DNA from: Eoetvoesia sp035555955
GTDB lineage: Bacteria > Pseudomonadota > Gammaproteobacteria > Burkholderiales > Burkholderiaceae_B
NCBI RefSeq assembly: GCF_035555955.1
Contig: NZ_DATMGA010000045.1
Coordinates: 1 to 64,000 of the forward strand
DNA: 64,000 bases
Direction of reading: 5' to 3'
How positions within the stretch are numbered: position 1 is the first letter of the stretch; each line of letters starts with the position of its first letter. Below are positions 7,567 through 16,107 of this stretch, piece by piece. Under the pieces are notes generated by a model. That model saw only the letters and a list, made by a program, of their open reading frames with translations, searched no databases and was not told the origin of the DNA. The translations under genes were made by a program, and so were the position numbers.

Positions 7567-8943
7567 TCAGTCGCCCACCAGGGCGCTGGCGAACTCGCGC
7601 GCCACAAAAGGCTGCAGGTCTTCCATGCCTTCGCCCACTCCTATCCAGTACACAGGAATGGGCCGCACGCCCTGGCTGCCGGCGGCCACCGCCGCCAGCG
7701 TGCCGCCCTTGGCCGTGCCGTCCAGCTTGGTCACCACCAGGCCCGTCAGCTGGATGGCGGCGTCGAAAGCCCGGATCTGGGCAATGGCGTTCTGCCCGGT
7801 GTTGCCGTCGACGACCAGCAGGACCTCATGCGGCGCCTGGCTGTCTGCCTTGCCGATGACGCGGCGGATTTTTTTGAGTTCTTCCATGAGATGCAACTGC
7901 GTGGGCAGACGCCCGGCGGTATCCACCATGACGATGGTGGCGCCCCGGGCGCGGCCCGCGTTGACGGCATCGAAAGCCACGGCGGCGGGGTCGCCGCCAT
8001 CCTGCGCGATGACCGAGACATTGTTGCGTTCGCCCCAGACGATGAGCTGTTCGCGCGCGGCGGCCCGGAAGGTATCGCCCGCCGCCAGGAGGACTTTCTC
8101 TCCCTGGCCCTGGAAGGCGTAGGCCAGCTTGCCGATGGAGGTGGTCTTGCCGGCGCCGTTGACGCCGGCGATCATCACGACGATGGGCGAGGCATACCCG
8201 ACGGGAAACTTCTTTTCCAGGGGAGCCAGATGTTCCGTGAGGATGTCGCGCAATGCCGCCTTGACCTGGGCGGCATCTTCCAGGCGCTCTTTGCGCACCT
8301 TGGCGCGCAAGGCGGCAAGAAGTTTTTCGGTGGCCTCGACGCCAGCGTCGGCCATGATCAGCGCGGTTTCCAGCTCGTCGAACAGGGCATCGTCGACCTT
8401 GACGCCCATGAACAGCCCGCCAATGCTCTGGCCGGTGCGCGACAAGCCCTGCTTCAGGCGGGACAGCCACGAACCGCGGACCGGCGGCGGAGCCGATGCT
8501 GGTGCAGAAGCCGGTGCTGGAGCTTGAGACGGGCTTGCCGGCGCGGCAGGCGCTGCCCCGGGCGCAGGCTGAGCCGCGGATTCCGGCACAGCGCCCGCCG
8601 TCCCGGGCGACGGGAGCGACTCGGCTGCCCCGGGCGATGCGGCCGTGGATACAGAGCCCACACTCGAAGCTTCAGATGCCGTGGAGGTAGCTGGCTCATC
8701 GGTTGCAGCAGGCGCCTCTTGCGCTGCGGATTCGCCGGCCCGCGTGGCAGCCTCGGCCGGTTGGCCAGCCGCGCCGGCATCCGCAGGCGCCGGCGATACG
8801 GCGGAGCCCCCCGCCGGCGCAGCGCTTTCAGCGCTTTGCCCGGACTGCGATTCGGCGTCACCCGCCCCGGCGGCGGCTTGCTCAGCCCCGGCGGATCCCG
8901 CGTCCTCGCCCGAGGCTTTCTTTTTCTTAAAGAAACTGAACAT
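7567..8943 (-). CDS. ftsY: Signal recognition particle receptor FtsY
   Basis: GTPase that docks SRP-ribosome complexes at the inner membrane. The 458-residue product has three parts. A basic start (MFSFFKKKK) leads into an Ala/Pro/Ser-rich acidic A domain to about residue 155. A helical N domain follows at about 160-245, and the G domain has AGVNGAGKTT at about 259-268, DTAGRLPTQ further on and TKLDGTAKGG near the C-terminus. The start at 8943 gives the typical membrane-targeting N-terminus. The gene is divergent from rsmD, 60 bp away, as in many proteobacteria. Confidence 0.96.
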   Translation of the reverse strand: MFSFFKKKKASGEDAGSAGAEQAAAGAGDAESQSGQSAESAAPAGGSAVSPAPADAGAAGQPAEAATRAGESAAQEAPAATDEPATSTASEASSVGSVSTAASPGAAESLPSPGTAGAVPESAAQPAPGAAPAAPASPSQAPAPASAPASAPPPVRGSWLSRLKQGLSRTGQSIGGLFMGVKVDDALFDELETALIMADAGVEATEKLLAALRAKVRKERLEDAAQVKAALRDILTEHLAPLEKKFPVGYASPIVVMIAGVNGAGKTTSIGKLAYAFQGQGEKVLLAAGDTFRAAAREQLIVWGERNNVSVIAQDGGDPAAVAFDAVNAGRARGATIVMVDTAGRLPTQLHLMEELKKIRRVIGKADSQAPHEVLLVVDGNTGQNAIAQIRAFDAAIQLTGLVVTKLDGTAKGGTLAAVAAGSQGVRPIPVYWIGVGEGMEDLQPFVAREFASALVGD

Positions 8944-9003
8944 ACGTTTTACACTACCTGAAAGTTGGGTTGATTCAGCCCAGGCCTTGCTTCCCGAACC
9001 ATC

Positions 9004-9585
9004 ATGAAAAAACACGTTATCCGTATTGTAGGCGGTGATTACCGGCGCACTCCAATTCCCGTGGTCGACGGGCTGGGCCTGCGCCCCACACCCGATCGCG
9101 TGCGCGAAACCCTGTACAACTGGCTGCAGCACCTATGGGGCGGCAATTTTGCCGACAAGCGCGTGCTGGACCTGTTTGCCGGAACCGGGGCCCTGGGTTT
9201 CGAGGCGGCCTCGCGCGGGGCAGCGCATGTCCAGATGGTGGAAAACAACCCCCAGGCCATCGCCGCCCTGCGCGCCCTGCGCACCAAGCTGGGCGCCAAC
9301 TCCGTGCGCATCCACGCCGGCGAGGCGCAAATGGTCATCGACCGCCTCAACGCCACGCCCTTCGACCTTATTTTGCTCGACCCGCCCTTCGGCCAGGGCT
9401 GGCTGGACAAGCTCTGGAGCCAAATTGCCGACGCCCTGGCGCCGCAGGGACTGCTGTACGTGGAATCGGAAGCCCCGGTATTCCCGCCCCCCGAATTCGA
9501 AACCCTGCGCCAGGGCAAGGCCGGCAATGTGCATTTCCATCTATTGCAATTTGCTGCATTGCAAAAAATAGACAATAATCGTTGA
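9004..9585 (+). CDS. rsmD: 16S rRNA (guanine966-N2)-methyltransferase RsmD
   Basis: Methylates G966 of 16S rRNA in the small subunit using SAM. The 193-residue product has the Rossmann SAM-binding segment DLFAGTGALG (56-65) and the catalytic DPPF (126-129). RPTPDRVRETLYNWL near the N-terminus is a hallmark of the RsmD/YhhF family. It is divergent from ftsY and followed by coaD 89 bp downstream. Confidence 0.95.
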   Translation: MKKHVIRIVGGDYRRTPIPVVDGLGLRPTPDRVRETLYNWLQHLWGGNFADKRVLDLFAGTGALGFEAASRGAAHVQMVENNPQAIAALRALRTKLGANSVRIHAGEAQMVIDRLNATPFDLILLDPPFGQGWLDKLWSQIADALAPQGLLYVESEAPVFPPPEFETLRQGKAGNVHFHLLQFAALQKIDNNR

Positions 9586-9674
9586 TTCGTAATAAGCTAA
9601 TTTAAACATCGAGACATGGCGTCCGCAACGCGGAATCCGCCCCAATCATCAACGCTTCAGCCTCCGGAATCTCC

Positions 9675-10184
9675 ATGATTACAGTCGTCTATCCTGGCAC
9701 GTTCGACCCCTTTACCCGCGGCCACGAGGACTTGGTGCGCCGCGCAGCCAGCCTGTTTGACCACGTCGTGGTGGGGGTGGCGCACAGCCGGGCGAAAAAA
9801 CCCTTCTTCACCGTGGAAGAGCGCGTCGAAATCGCCCAAGAGGTGCTTGGCCACTACCCCAATGTGGAAGTGCGCAGCTTTGCCGGCCTGCTCAAGGATT
9901 TCGTGCGCGAGCAAAACGCGCGGGTCATCGTGCGCGGCCTGCGCGCCGTCTCCGACTTCGAATATGAATTCCAGATGGCCGGCATGAACCGCCACCTCCT
10001 GCCCGAGGTGGAAACCCTGTTCATGACGCCCTCGGACCAATACCAGTTCATTTCCGGCACCATCGTCCGCGAAATCGCCATCCTGGGCGGCGACGTCAGC
10101 AAATTCGTGTTCCCCTCGGTGGAGCGCTGGCTGCACAGCAAGGCCTCCGGCATGCGCGAGCAAACAGAACAAAAACAGTCCTGA
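9675..10184 (+). CDS. coaD: Pantetheine-phosphate adenylyltransferase
   Basis: Transfers AMP to 4'-phosphopantetheine, the penultimate step of coenzyme A synthesis. The 169-residue product has the nucleotidyltransferase HxGH-type motif in PGTFDPFTRGHEDL (8-21). A second motif, FISGTIVRE near residue 127, stands in place of the usual ISSTxVRE. Length and fold order match the family. It lies downstream of rsmD, a common neighbour. Confidence 0.95.
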   Translation: MITVVYPGTFDPFTRGHEDLVRRAASLFDHVVVGVAHSRAKKPFFTVEERVEIAQEVLGHYPNVEVRSFAGLLKDFVREQNARVIVRGLRAVSDFEYEFQMAGMNRHLLPEVETLFMTPSDQYQFISGTIVREIAILGGDVSKFVFPSVERWLHSKASGMREQTEQKQS

Positions 10185-10307
10185 TTAGGCAAGACGGCGA
10201 ATCGGGATTAAACTAAAGCCTGGCCGCCAGCGGTTCAGCCGCGCAGCACGCGCGTCTTCCGGCACCGGCGGTTGTATTGGGTTCGCCTTTATTCAGGAAA
10301 TCAGGTC

Positions 10308-10568
10308 ATGGCATTGCGTATTACCGATGAATGCATCAATTGCGATGTCTGTGAACCGCAGTGCCCCAACGAAGCCATTTCCATGGGGCCCGACTACTAC
10401 ATCATCGACCCCTTCCGCTGCACGGAATGCGTGGGCCACTACGGCGAGCCGCAATGCCAGGTGGTGTGTCCGGTGGAATGCATCGAAATCGACCCCGACT
10501 GCCAGGAAGACCAGCCCACGCTCCTGGCCAAATACCAAAGCCTGACCAAGGCCGAAGCAAACCACTGA
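10308..10568 (+). CDS. YfhL-type 2[4Fe-4S] ferredoxin
   Basis: Small 86-residue electron carrier. Two cluster-binding patterns are visible: CINCDVCEPQCP near residues 9-20, and CTECVGHYGEPQCQVVCP near residues 37-54 with the extended spacing typical of the YfhL/Fdx family. The ATG at 10308 follows an AGG-containing stretch and gives the standard MALRITDECINC start. It sits downstream of coaD, a common arrangement in betaproteobacteria. The physiological redox partner is not visible here. Confidence 0.92.
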   Translation: MALRITDECINCDVCEPQCPNEAISMGPDYYIIDPFRCTECVGHYGEPQCQVVCPVECIEIDPDCQEDQPTLLAKYQSLTKAEANH

Positions 10569-10668
10569 ACGTAAACGGCAGAGGCGTCAACGCCAGCCGT
10601 CGGCATCGCGCACGCCGGCTTCGGGATCACGAGCCGCAAGCTTTTCGCGGCAACCGGAATCGCCCCGA

Positions 10669-11055
10669 TCACTCGGGCCACATGACGACCGGGACGTCCG
10701 GATGCACCTTGACCAGGCGGCTGGGCACTCCAAGAAAATTGGATATCCACGCCGCCGCCAGATCGCCCTCGTCCACCACATCGACCTGCTGCGCGCCAAT
10801 CGTGGCCTGCCGCAGGACGCTGTCGTCGTCCTCGATCACATCCAGCGGAATGTCCATGCGCAGCATGCCCGGAGCCCGAATGGCCAGGTAGCCGAAATTG
10901 ATGGAAACGGCCACTTCGGCCAGCCGGGGCTGATGCCTTTGCGTAAGCAAGCGGCCTTCGGCGTCCACGACGAGCCAGCGCCGGTGATAGGGCGCCGCCG
11001 CGGGATCTTCCAGCGGACGGCAAGCCATGATGGGGCAGTATCGGCCGGCCGTCAT
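10669..11055 (-). CDS. MOSC N-terminal beta-barrel domain protein, lacking the MOSC domain
   Basis: The 128-residue product resembles the N-terminal beta-barrel of MOSC proteins (YcbX, mARC): CRPLEDPAAAPYHRRWLVVDAEG, a conserved 'correct interpretation of the world' type strand pair, and VWID-like segments later. It ends near the point where the catalytic MOSC domain with its molybdenum-binding cysteine should begin. I find no continuation of that domain in any frame before the neighbouring ferredoxin gene. The start codon overlaps the AsmA stop (ATGA, 11052-11055). It may be a natural single-domain form or a decayed gene. Domain assignment is by pattern, not by search. Confidence 0.6.
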   Translation of the reverse strand: MTAGRYCPIMACRPLEDPAAAPYHRRWLVVDAEGRLLTQRHQPRLAEVAVSINFGYLAIRAPGMLRMDIPLDVIEDDDSVLRQATIGAQQVDVVDEGDLAAAWISNFLGVPSRLVKVHPDVPVVMWPE

Positions 11056-13787
11056 TTGCCCAACAAGCCTTTCAACGCATTGCCCAGGCTCTTGACCGTG
11101 TCGGCCTTGCGCTCGGGAATGGCCGCGCCGGCAGCCCCCGCCTTTCCGGACAGCAGGTCGAGCAAGCCGTTCTGCAAGGCCTTCTTGGCAAGAGCCCCGC
11201 TGATGTCCTTCCATTGGACCTGGTAGCCCAGGGCGCCGAATGGCCCCGAAATGCGCACGGGCACGGTCACGCCGCGCAAATCCGCAAGCTGGGACTTCGC
11301 GCCGCCCACTGCCCGCACATTGGCGACCAGATCGAGCTTGTTGTTGATGAAGTCCACCTGCGCGGGAGAGCCCTGCACAATGCGCAGCGACGGAGAATTG
11401 ACGTCCAGCTTCTTGATCTGGCCCAGCCCGTGGTCGATGGCCATATTGGCGTCCAGCGACGAGAACGCGGTCTGGCTTCCAAGGTCGAAGCCGTTCGAAA
11501 GGTTGGGCACGCTTTCGGCCAGCAAATTATGCAAAAGGCCGCCAACCTGCGCCAGCGTATGCTCGATATCGATGCCCTGGATAGCGCCATTGCGTATTTG
11601 CACCTGCGCGGTTCCGCCCAGGCCCGTCTTGAGTGCCTGGATCGTGTTTCCCTGGGTAGCCAGGTTCAGCTTCAATACGCCGGTTCCGCTTACGCGCTCG
11701 CTGCCGCTCAGGCCCTTGAGCAAGGGCCCGACGGAAACGCCGTCAAGCGCGAGCTGGCTGGTCAGGGCATTGTGCGAATCGGCGGTAATGCGGCCCGACA
11801 ACTTGCCGTCGTACAGGTCTGCGGTAATTTTCGATAGATCGAGCTTGCCCTTCAGCGCCCTGACGGAGACATTGAGGTTTTTCGCCTCCAGGCCGCGGCC
11901 CTTGATGGTGCCGACCTTGATGCCGCCCGTAATATCCAGCGTATCCAGCACGGACAAGTCGATATCCGGGCCGGCCTCCGCCGCGGCGGCATTGGCCGGC
12001 TGCGCAGCCACGGGCGTGGCAGCCGTCTTGGGGGCTGCCTTGGCGGCATCGCCCGCGCCGGGTTTGGCCGCAGCGGCGGCCGTGGCATTGGCCGCTGCCT
12101 TTGGCGCGGCGCCGCCGGCCGCCTTGGCGGGCGGCTGGGCAGCCTTGGACTCGGAACCGGCAGGCTTGGCGGCGGGAGGAGCGGCCTTGGTTTCGGGCTT
12201 GGCACCCGCACCGGCCTCAGGCGCGGCCTCGGGTTTGGCTTCCGGCTTGGCCTGGGCTTTTACGGGCAGCACGGCGGGGAACAGCTTGTCGATGTCCAGG
12301 GCCTCGGCCTGCAAGTTGAACTGTATTGCCGGATTGGCAAGCCGGCTGCCCTTCACGTTGAAGTTCAGCGGACTGCCGTTGAGCACCGCGTTGATCTCGC
12401 CGCTGAACTCGTCCTTGACGAGATCGGCCCGCGCGCTGCCGATCAGCGGAAACTCGAACGAGGCGGCGGGCACCGCCTGCCCTTCGATTTTTACGTCGCC
12501 CTTGATGGCCGACAACGTCCCCTGCTTCTTGACCAGATCCCATTGCACGGGCGATGACAGATTGACGCGCACCATGCGGTTGTCCTGCTTGATGCCGCCT
12601 TCGACCTTGAGCTCTTTGAGCGCCAGATTGTCGGCATTGCCGCTAAGCCCGCTGGCGCTCAGCGAAAAGCCCATGACTCCCTTGCCGCTGAGCTTGACCG
12701 ACCCGGCCACCGTATCGCCCTTGGCCCCTTCCGGCGACACAGAAAGCCGGGGCGCGTCGAGCGCAAGCTCGAAGCTTTCGGAGGGCAGGCCGCCCTTGGC
12801 GCGCAGGGCCAGCTTCTCGATATTGAGTTCCGCCCGGCTGGGATTCATGAGCACCTTCGGCACCACCAGGCTGAAGTCCAGGCCCTTGACGGGCTGCGCG
12901 CCCCCCACGTCGCCCTGCACGTGCAGTTCAAGATTGCTGGCGTTCAGCAAGCGCGTGGCGGCTGTATAGGCCAGGTTTCCCTTGAGCGTGGCCGCCTTGG
13001 CATTCAGCGCGCCCACCTGGCCAGTAACCTGCAGGTTCAGTTTTTGCGCCGAGTACGCGCGCTGCGCGGAATCCAGCTTGATCAGGGCCTGTCCCTCGAC
13101 GACGGCATTGCCGGCCGATTCATCGGTGACAAGGTTGCCCCGCACGGAAACGTCGAAAGGCTGGTCGAAGGTCATGCGGCCGGTGTTGGCCTGCAGCTTG
13201 ACCAGGCGGGTGGAATAGCCGCTGCGCTCATCCCGGTAGTGGATTTCGCCGCCTTTCAGGTCCAGGCCCGCGATGTCGATCTGCAAGTCGGCGCGCGCCA
13301 CCGATTGCGGCGTGGGCGCGGACGGAACCGATATGACGGAGCCTGCTTCCGGCTCGGCGGACGGCAGCACGGGCGCGGCATCGGCCACGCCCTGGATCAG
13401 GTCGTTGAAATTGAATACGCCGTTCTTGTCGCGCACCACCCAGGCCTTGAGCCCCGACACCGAAACATGATCGACCACGAAGCGGTTGGACAGCAGCGGC
13501 CAGATGGCCACGGCAAAGCGCGCGCTGTCGACGGAGGCGAAGGTGGTCTTGCTGTCGCGGTCGGACAGGGCGACGTCTTTCAATGACAGGCCGATGCGGG
13601 GGAATAGCGAAAGCTGGATGTCGCCCTTGACGCTGAGCGTACGGTGGTATTTGGTGTAGACAAGATCGGCAAGCTTGCTTTTATACAGGTTGGGGTCAAA
13701 AGTCAGCAGAAAAATAGCCAGGCCGACGATCGCCACGATAAGCGCCGCCACCAGGCCGATCAATACTCTTTTGAACCAAATCTTCAT
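11052..13787 (-). CDS. AsmA family protein
   Basis: Large envelope protein of 911 residues. It has one N-terminal membrane segment (about 9-32, after MKIWFKR), a long periplasmic body of repeated beta-strand segments, and the C-terminal AsmA region with GSERVSGTGVLKLNLATQGN and NGAIQGIDIEHTL. AsmA-like proteins belong to the bridge-forming RBG/Vps13-like lipid-transfer group; this is family knowledge. A low-complexity linker rich in Ala, Lys and Pro lies at about 505-610 and is unusual in length. The ATG at 13787 puts the hydrophobic segment at the N-terminus. It overlaps the downstream MOSC-N gene by 4 bp. Confidence 0.85.
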   Translation of the reverse strand: MKIWFKRVLIGLVAALIVAIVGLAIFLLTFDPNLYKSKLADLVYTKYHRTLSVKGDIQLSLFPRIGLSLKDVALSDRDSKTTFASVDSARFAVAIWPLLSNRFVVDHVSVSGLKAWVVRDKNGVFNFNDLIQGVADAAPVLPSAEPEAGSVISVPSAPTPQSVARADLQIDIAGLDLKGGEIHYRDERSGYSTRLVKLQANTGRMTFDQPFDVSVRGNLVTDESAGNAVVEGQALIKLDSAQRAYSAQKLNLQVTGQVGALNAKAATLKGNLAYTAATRLLNASNLELHVQGDVGGAQPVKGLDFSLVVPKVLMNPSRAELNIEKLALRAKGGLPSESFELALDAPRLSVSPEGAKGDTVAGSVKLSGKGVMGFSLSASGLSGNADNLALKELKVEGGIKQDNRMVRVNLSSPVQWDLVKKQGTLSAIKGDVKIEGQAVPAASFEFPLIGSARADLVKDEFSGEINAVLNGSPLNFNVKGSRLANPAIQFNLQAEALDIDKLFPAVLPVKAQAKPEAKPEAAPEAGAGAKPETKAAPPAAKPAGSESKAAQPPAKAAGGAAPKAAANATAAAAAKPGAGDAAKAAPKTAATPVAAQPANAAAAEAGPDIDLSVLDTLDITGGIKVGTIKGRGLEAKNLNVSVRALKGKLDLSKITADLYDGKLSGRITADSHNALTSQLALDGVSVGPLLKGLSGSERVSGTGVLKLNLATQGNTIQALKTGLGGTAQVQIRNGAIQGIDIEHTLAQVGGLLHNLLAESVPNLSNGFDLGSQTAFSSLDANMAIDHGLGQIKKLDVNSPSLRIVQGSPAQVDFINNKLDLVANVRAVGGAKSQLADLRGVTVPVRISGPFGALGYQVQWKDISGALAKKALQNGLLDLLSGKAGAAGAAIPERKADTVKSLGNALKGLLGK

Positions 13788-14026
13788 GCCCGCCTCGAAC
13801 AAGCTCCAAAAAAAACAACGGACAACGCCGCCGCACACCAAATGCTAACCCAACTGTAACCGCAACACCCCTGCGGTCCCCCGTTTTTTTTACGGGCGTG
13901 TAACAGAACTATATCTTATCGTTATATGGAAATCCGGCAATAATCCATCGTGAGGGTACGAATCCCCGGCGCGATTTGTTATGCTGCACCTCAGCCTTCT
14001 TCTTTCCCACTTTCAATAAAATAATC

Positions 14027-15304
14027 ATGAAACTAGAGACATTGGCCATACACGCGGGGTATCAGGCCGACCCCACGACCAAATCGGTGGCGACCCCCAT
14101 ATACCAGACCACCTCCTACGCCTTCGACAGCACCCAGCATGGCGCCGACCTGTTCGACCTCAAGGTGCCGGGCAATATCTATACCCGCATCATGAACCCC
14201 ACCAACGCCGTGCTCGAGGAACGCGTGGCGGCGCTGGAGGGCGGCGTCGCAGCGCTTGCCGTCGCCTCGGGCATGGCCGCCATCACCTACGCCATTCAAA
14301 CCATCGCGCAGGCCGGCGACAACATCGTTTCGGTCGCAAAGCTGTACGGCGGCACCTACAACCTCTTTGCCCATACGTTCCCGCGCCAGGGCCTGACGGT
14401 CAAGTTCGCGCCCCACGACGACGTGGCCGCGCTCGAAGCCCTCATCGACGAAAACACCAAGGCGGTGTTTTGCGAATCCATCGGCAATCCGGCCGGCAAC
14501 ATCGTCGACATCCAGGCCATCGCCGACGCCGCCCATCGGCATGGCGTGCCGCTTATCGTCGACAACACCGTCGCATCGCCCGCTCTGTGCCGCCCCTTCG
14601 AACACGGCGCCGACATCATCGTACATGCGCTTACCAAATACATGGGCGGCCACGGCACTACCATCGCCGGCGCCATCGTCGACTCGGGCAAATTCCCGTG
14701 GGCCGAGCACAAAAAGCGCTTTCCCATGCTGAACGAGCCCGACCCCTCGTACCACGGCGTGGTCTACACCGAAGCCTTCGGCCCGGCGGCCTTCATCGGC
14801 CGATGCCGCGTCGTGCCGCTACGCAACACCGGCGCGGCCTTGTCTCCGTTCAATGCGTTTCTTATCCTCCAGGGCATTGAAACCCTGCCTTTGCGCATGG
14901 AGCGCCACACCGAAAACGCCCTGAAGGTGGCCCAGTTGCTGAAAGCCCATCCGCAGGTTGCGTGGGTGCAGTATGCCGGCCTGCCCGACCATCCCGAGCA
15001 CGCCCTGGCAAAAAAATACATGGGCGGCAAGCCGGCCAGCATTTTGTCGTTCGGCATCAAAGGCGGCAGCGCCGCCGGTGCGCGCTTCATCGACGCGCTG
15101 AAGCTCGTCGTGCGGCTCGTGAACATCGGCGACGCCAAATCGCTGGCCTGCCATCCCGCTTCGACCACCCACCGCCAACTGAGCCCCGAGGAACTGGCCA
15201 AGGCAGGGGTTGGCGAAGACATGATCAGGCTGTCGATAGGCATCGAGCACATCGACGACATCGCCGCCGACATCGATCAGGCGCTGAATGCCAGCAAGGC
15301 GTAG
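14027..15304 (+). CDS. metY: O-acetylhomoserine aminocarboxypropyltransferase (sulfhydrylase)
   Basis: PLP enzyme that makes homocysteine from O-acetylhomoserine and sulfide in methionine synthesis. The 425-residue product has the long MetY length rather than the shorter MetB/MetC length. Conserved segments are YTRIMNPTNAVLEERVAALEGG (first part near 52-70), SGMAAI, and the PLP-binding lysine Lys204 in HALTKYMGGHGT. The start at 14027 gives the standard MKLETLAIHAGY. The 240-bp upstream gap is AT-rich with no riboswitch that I can recognise. Confidence 0.94.
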   Translation: MKLETLAIHAGYQADPTTKSVATPIYQTTSYAFDSTQHGADLFDLKVPGNIYTRIMNPTNAVLEERVAALEGGVAALAVASGMAAITYAIQTIAQAGDNIVSVAKLYGGTYNLFAHTFPRQGLTVKFAPHDDVAALEALIDENTKAVFCESIGNPAGNIVDIQAIADAAHRHGVPLIVDNTVASPALCRPFEHGADIIVHALTKYMGGHGTTIAGAIVDSGKFPWAEHKKRFPMLNEPDPSYHGVVYTEAFGPAAFIGRCRVVPLRNTGAALSPFNAFLILQGIETLPLRMERHTENALKVAQLLKAHPQVAWVQYAGLPDHPEHALAKKYMGGKPASILSFGIKGGSAAGARFIDALKLVVRLVNIGDAKSLACHPASTTHRQLSPEELAKAGVGEDMIRLSIGIEHIDDIAADIDQALNASKA

Positions 15305-15326
15305 CGATTGCGCCGCCTTGCGCAAA

Positions 15327-15356
15327 CCAGCCAGGGCGGCGCCCAACCCTGGCTGG
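15327..15356. terminator. Bidirectional terminator between metY and the YidB-like gene
   Basis: A perfect 10-bp stem (CCAGCCAGGG / CCCTGGCTGG) with a 10-nt loop lies between two convergent genes. Confidence 0.65.
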
Positions 15357-15366
15357 CGGCGGAACC

Positions 15367-15786
15367 CTACAGCTTGTTCAGCAGCCCCGACACCGATCCC
15401 AAAAGCGCCGTGGCATCCAGCTCTTGAGTGTTGTCGAGCCGGCCGTCCGGAGTCACGTGATCGACCAGCGTAGGCAGCAGGGAACTTAGATTGCCCAGGA
15501 CGGAGTCGGGCTCCTGCCCGGACGACTGCGCCAGTTGAGCCACGGCGTCGTCGCCCAGGACCGACTGGAGCTGCGTCGGGGAAATAGGTTCGTTTTGGCC
15601 GGCGCCCACCCACGAGGCCACGACGCCGCCCAGGCCGCCTTGCTGGAATTTTTGCAGCAAAGCGGGCAAACCGCCCGGATAGCTATTAACAAACTCGATG
15701 ACCGCGGGCAATAATGAAACCTGAGCGGGGCCCGAGCTGGATTGCCCACCACGAATCGTCGTAATAACAGAATCTAAGAGTCCCAT
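15367..15786 (-). CDS. YidB/DUF937 family protein
   Basis: The 139-residue product starts MGLLDSVI and has a Gly-rich helix-turn region (FQQGGLGGVVASWVGAGQNEPISPTQLQSVLG begins near residue 47) typical of the YidB-like DUF937 family. A C-terminal segment with GRLDNTQELDATALLGSVSGLL follows. The family's role is not established. No signal peptide is seen. It is convergent with metY and divergent from pntAA. Confidence 0.8.
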   Translation of the reverse strand: MGLLDSVITTIRGGQSSSGPAQVSLLPAVIEFVNSYPGGLPALLQKFQQGGLGGVVASWVGAGQNEPISPTQLQSVLGDDAVAQLAQSSGQEPDSVLGNLSSLLPTLVDHVTPDGRLDNTQELDATALLGSVSGLLNKL

Positions 15787-16107
15787 GTCAGCCTCGCATG
15801 AAAATAATTTATCGAAACGGCCCCAAATTAGCCTCAGTGCGAATCCGGCGTCAAGCTTGGTTGCAAAAGTTTTCCAAATCGGGCGCCCCCCTGGACAGGC
15901 CGCCGCGCGCGGCGCCGGCCCTGCCGGAAATTTCCAGGAAAATGCCTCGGCAAAACCCTTTTTGTAGTAAATGCTATATTAAAATGTAGCAACTACTACA
16001 TTAATGGGCAATAATACAAAACATCAAAACCCTGAAATAATGGCCTGGATCAGTAAAACCACATAACACTACATAACACCGCATCAGAAGACTATGGAGA
16101 CAAGCAC
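15787..16107. promoter_or_regulatory. AT-rich intergenic region with operator-like repeats upstream of pntAA
   Basis: This gene-free stretch contains a perfect inverted repeat ATGTAG-n6-CTACAT (15984-16001), a related GTAGTAAATGC just before it, and a tandem 9-nt direct repeat ACATAACAC (16061-16069 and 16071-16079). It drives pntAA to the right and the YidB-like gene to the left. The regulator is not known from the sequence. Confidence 0.5.

Noticed and set aside
8450..8940. Plus-strand open frame over the start of ftsY
   Set aside because: It is a by-product of the Ala/Pro-rich, GC-biased A domain of FtsY; it has no family features.
11960..12260. Long alternative frames across the AsmA linker
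   Set aside because: They result from the Ala/Lys/Pro-rich low-complexity linker and lack any domain pattern.
13788..14026. SAM-type riboswitch upstream of metY
   Set aside because: I looked for SAM-I and SAM-II core patterns in the 240-bp leader and did not find them.
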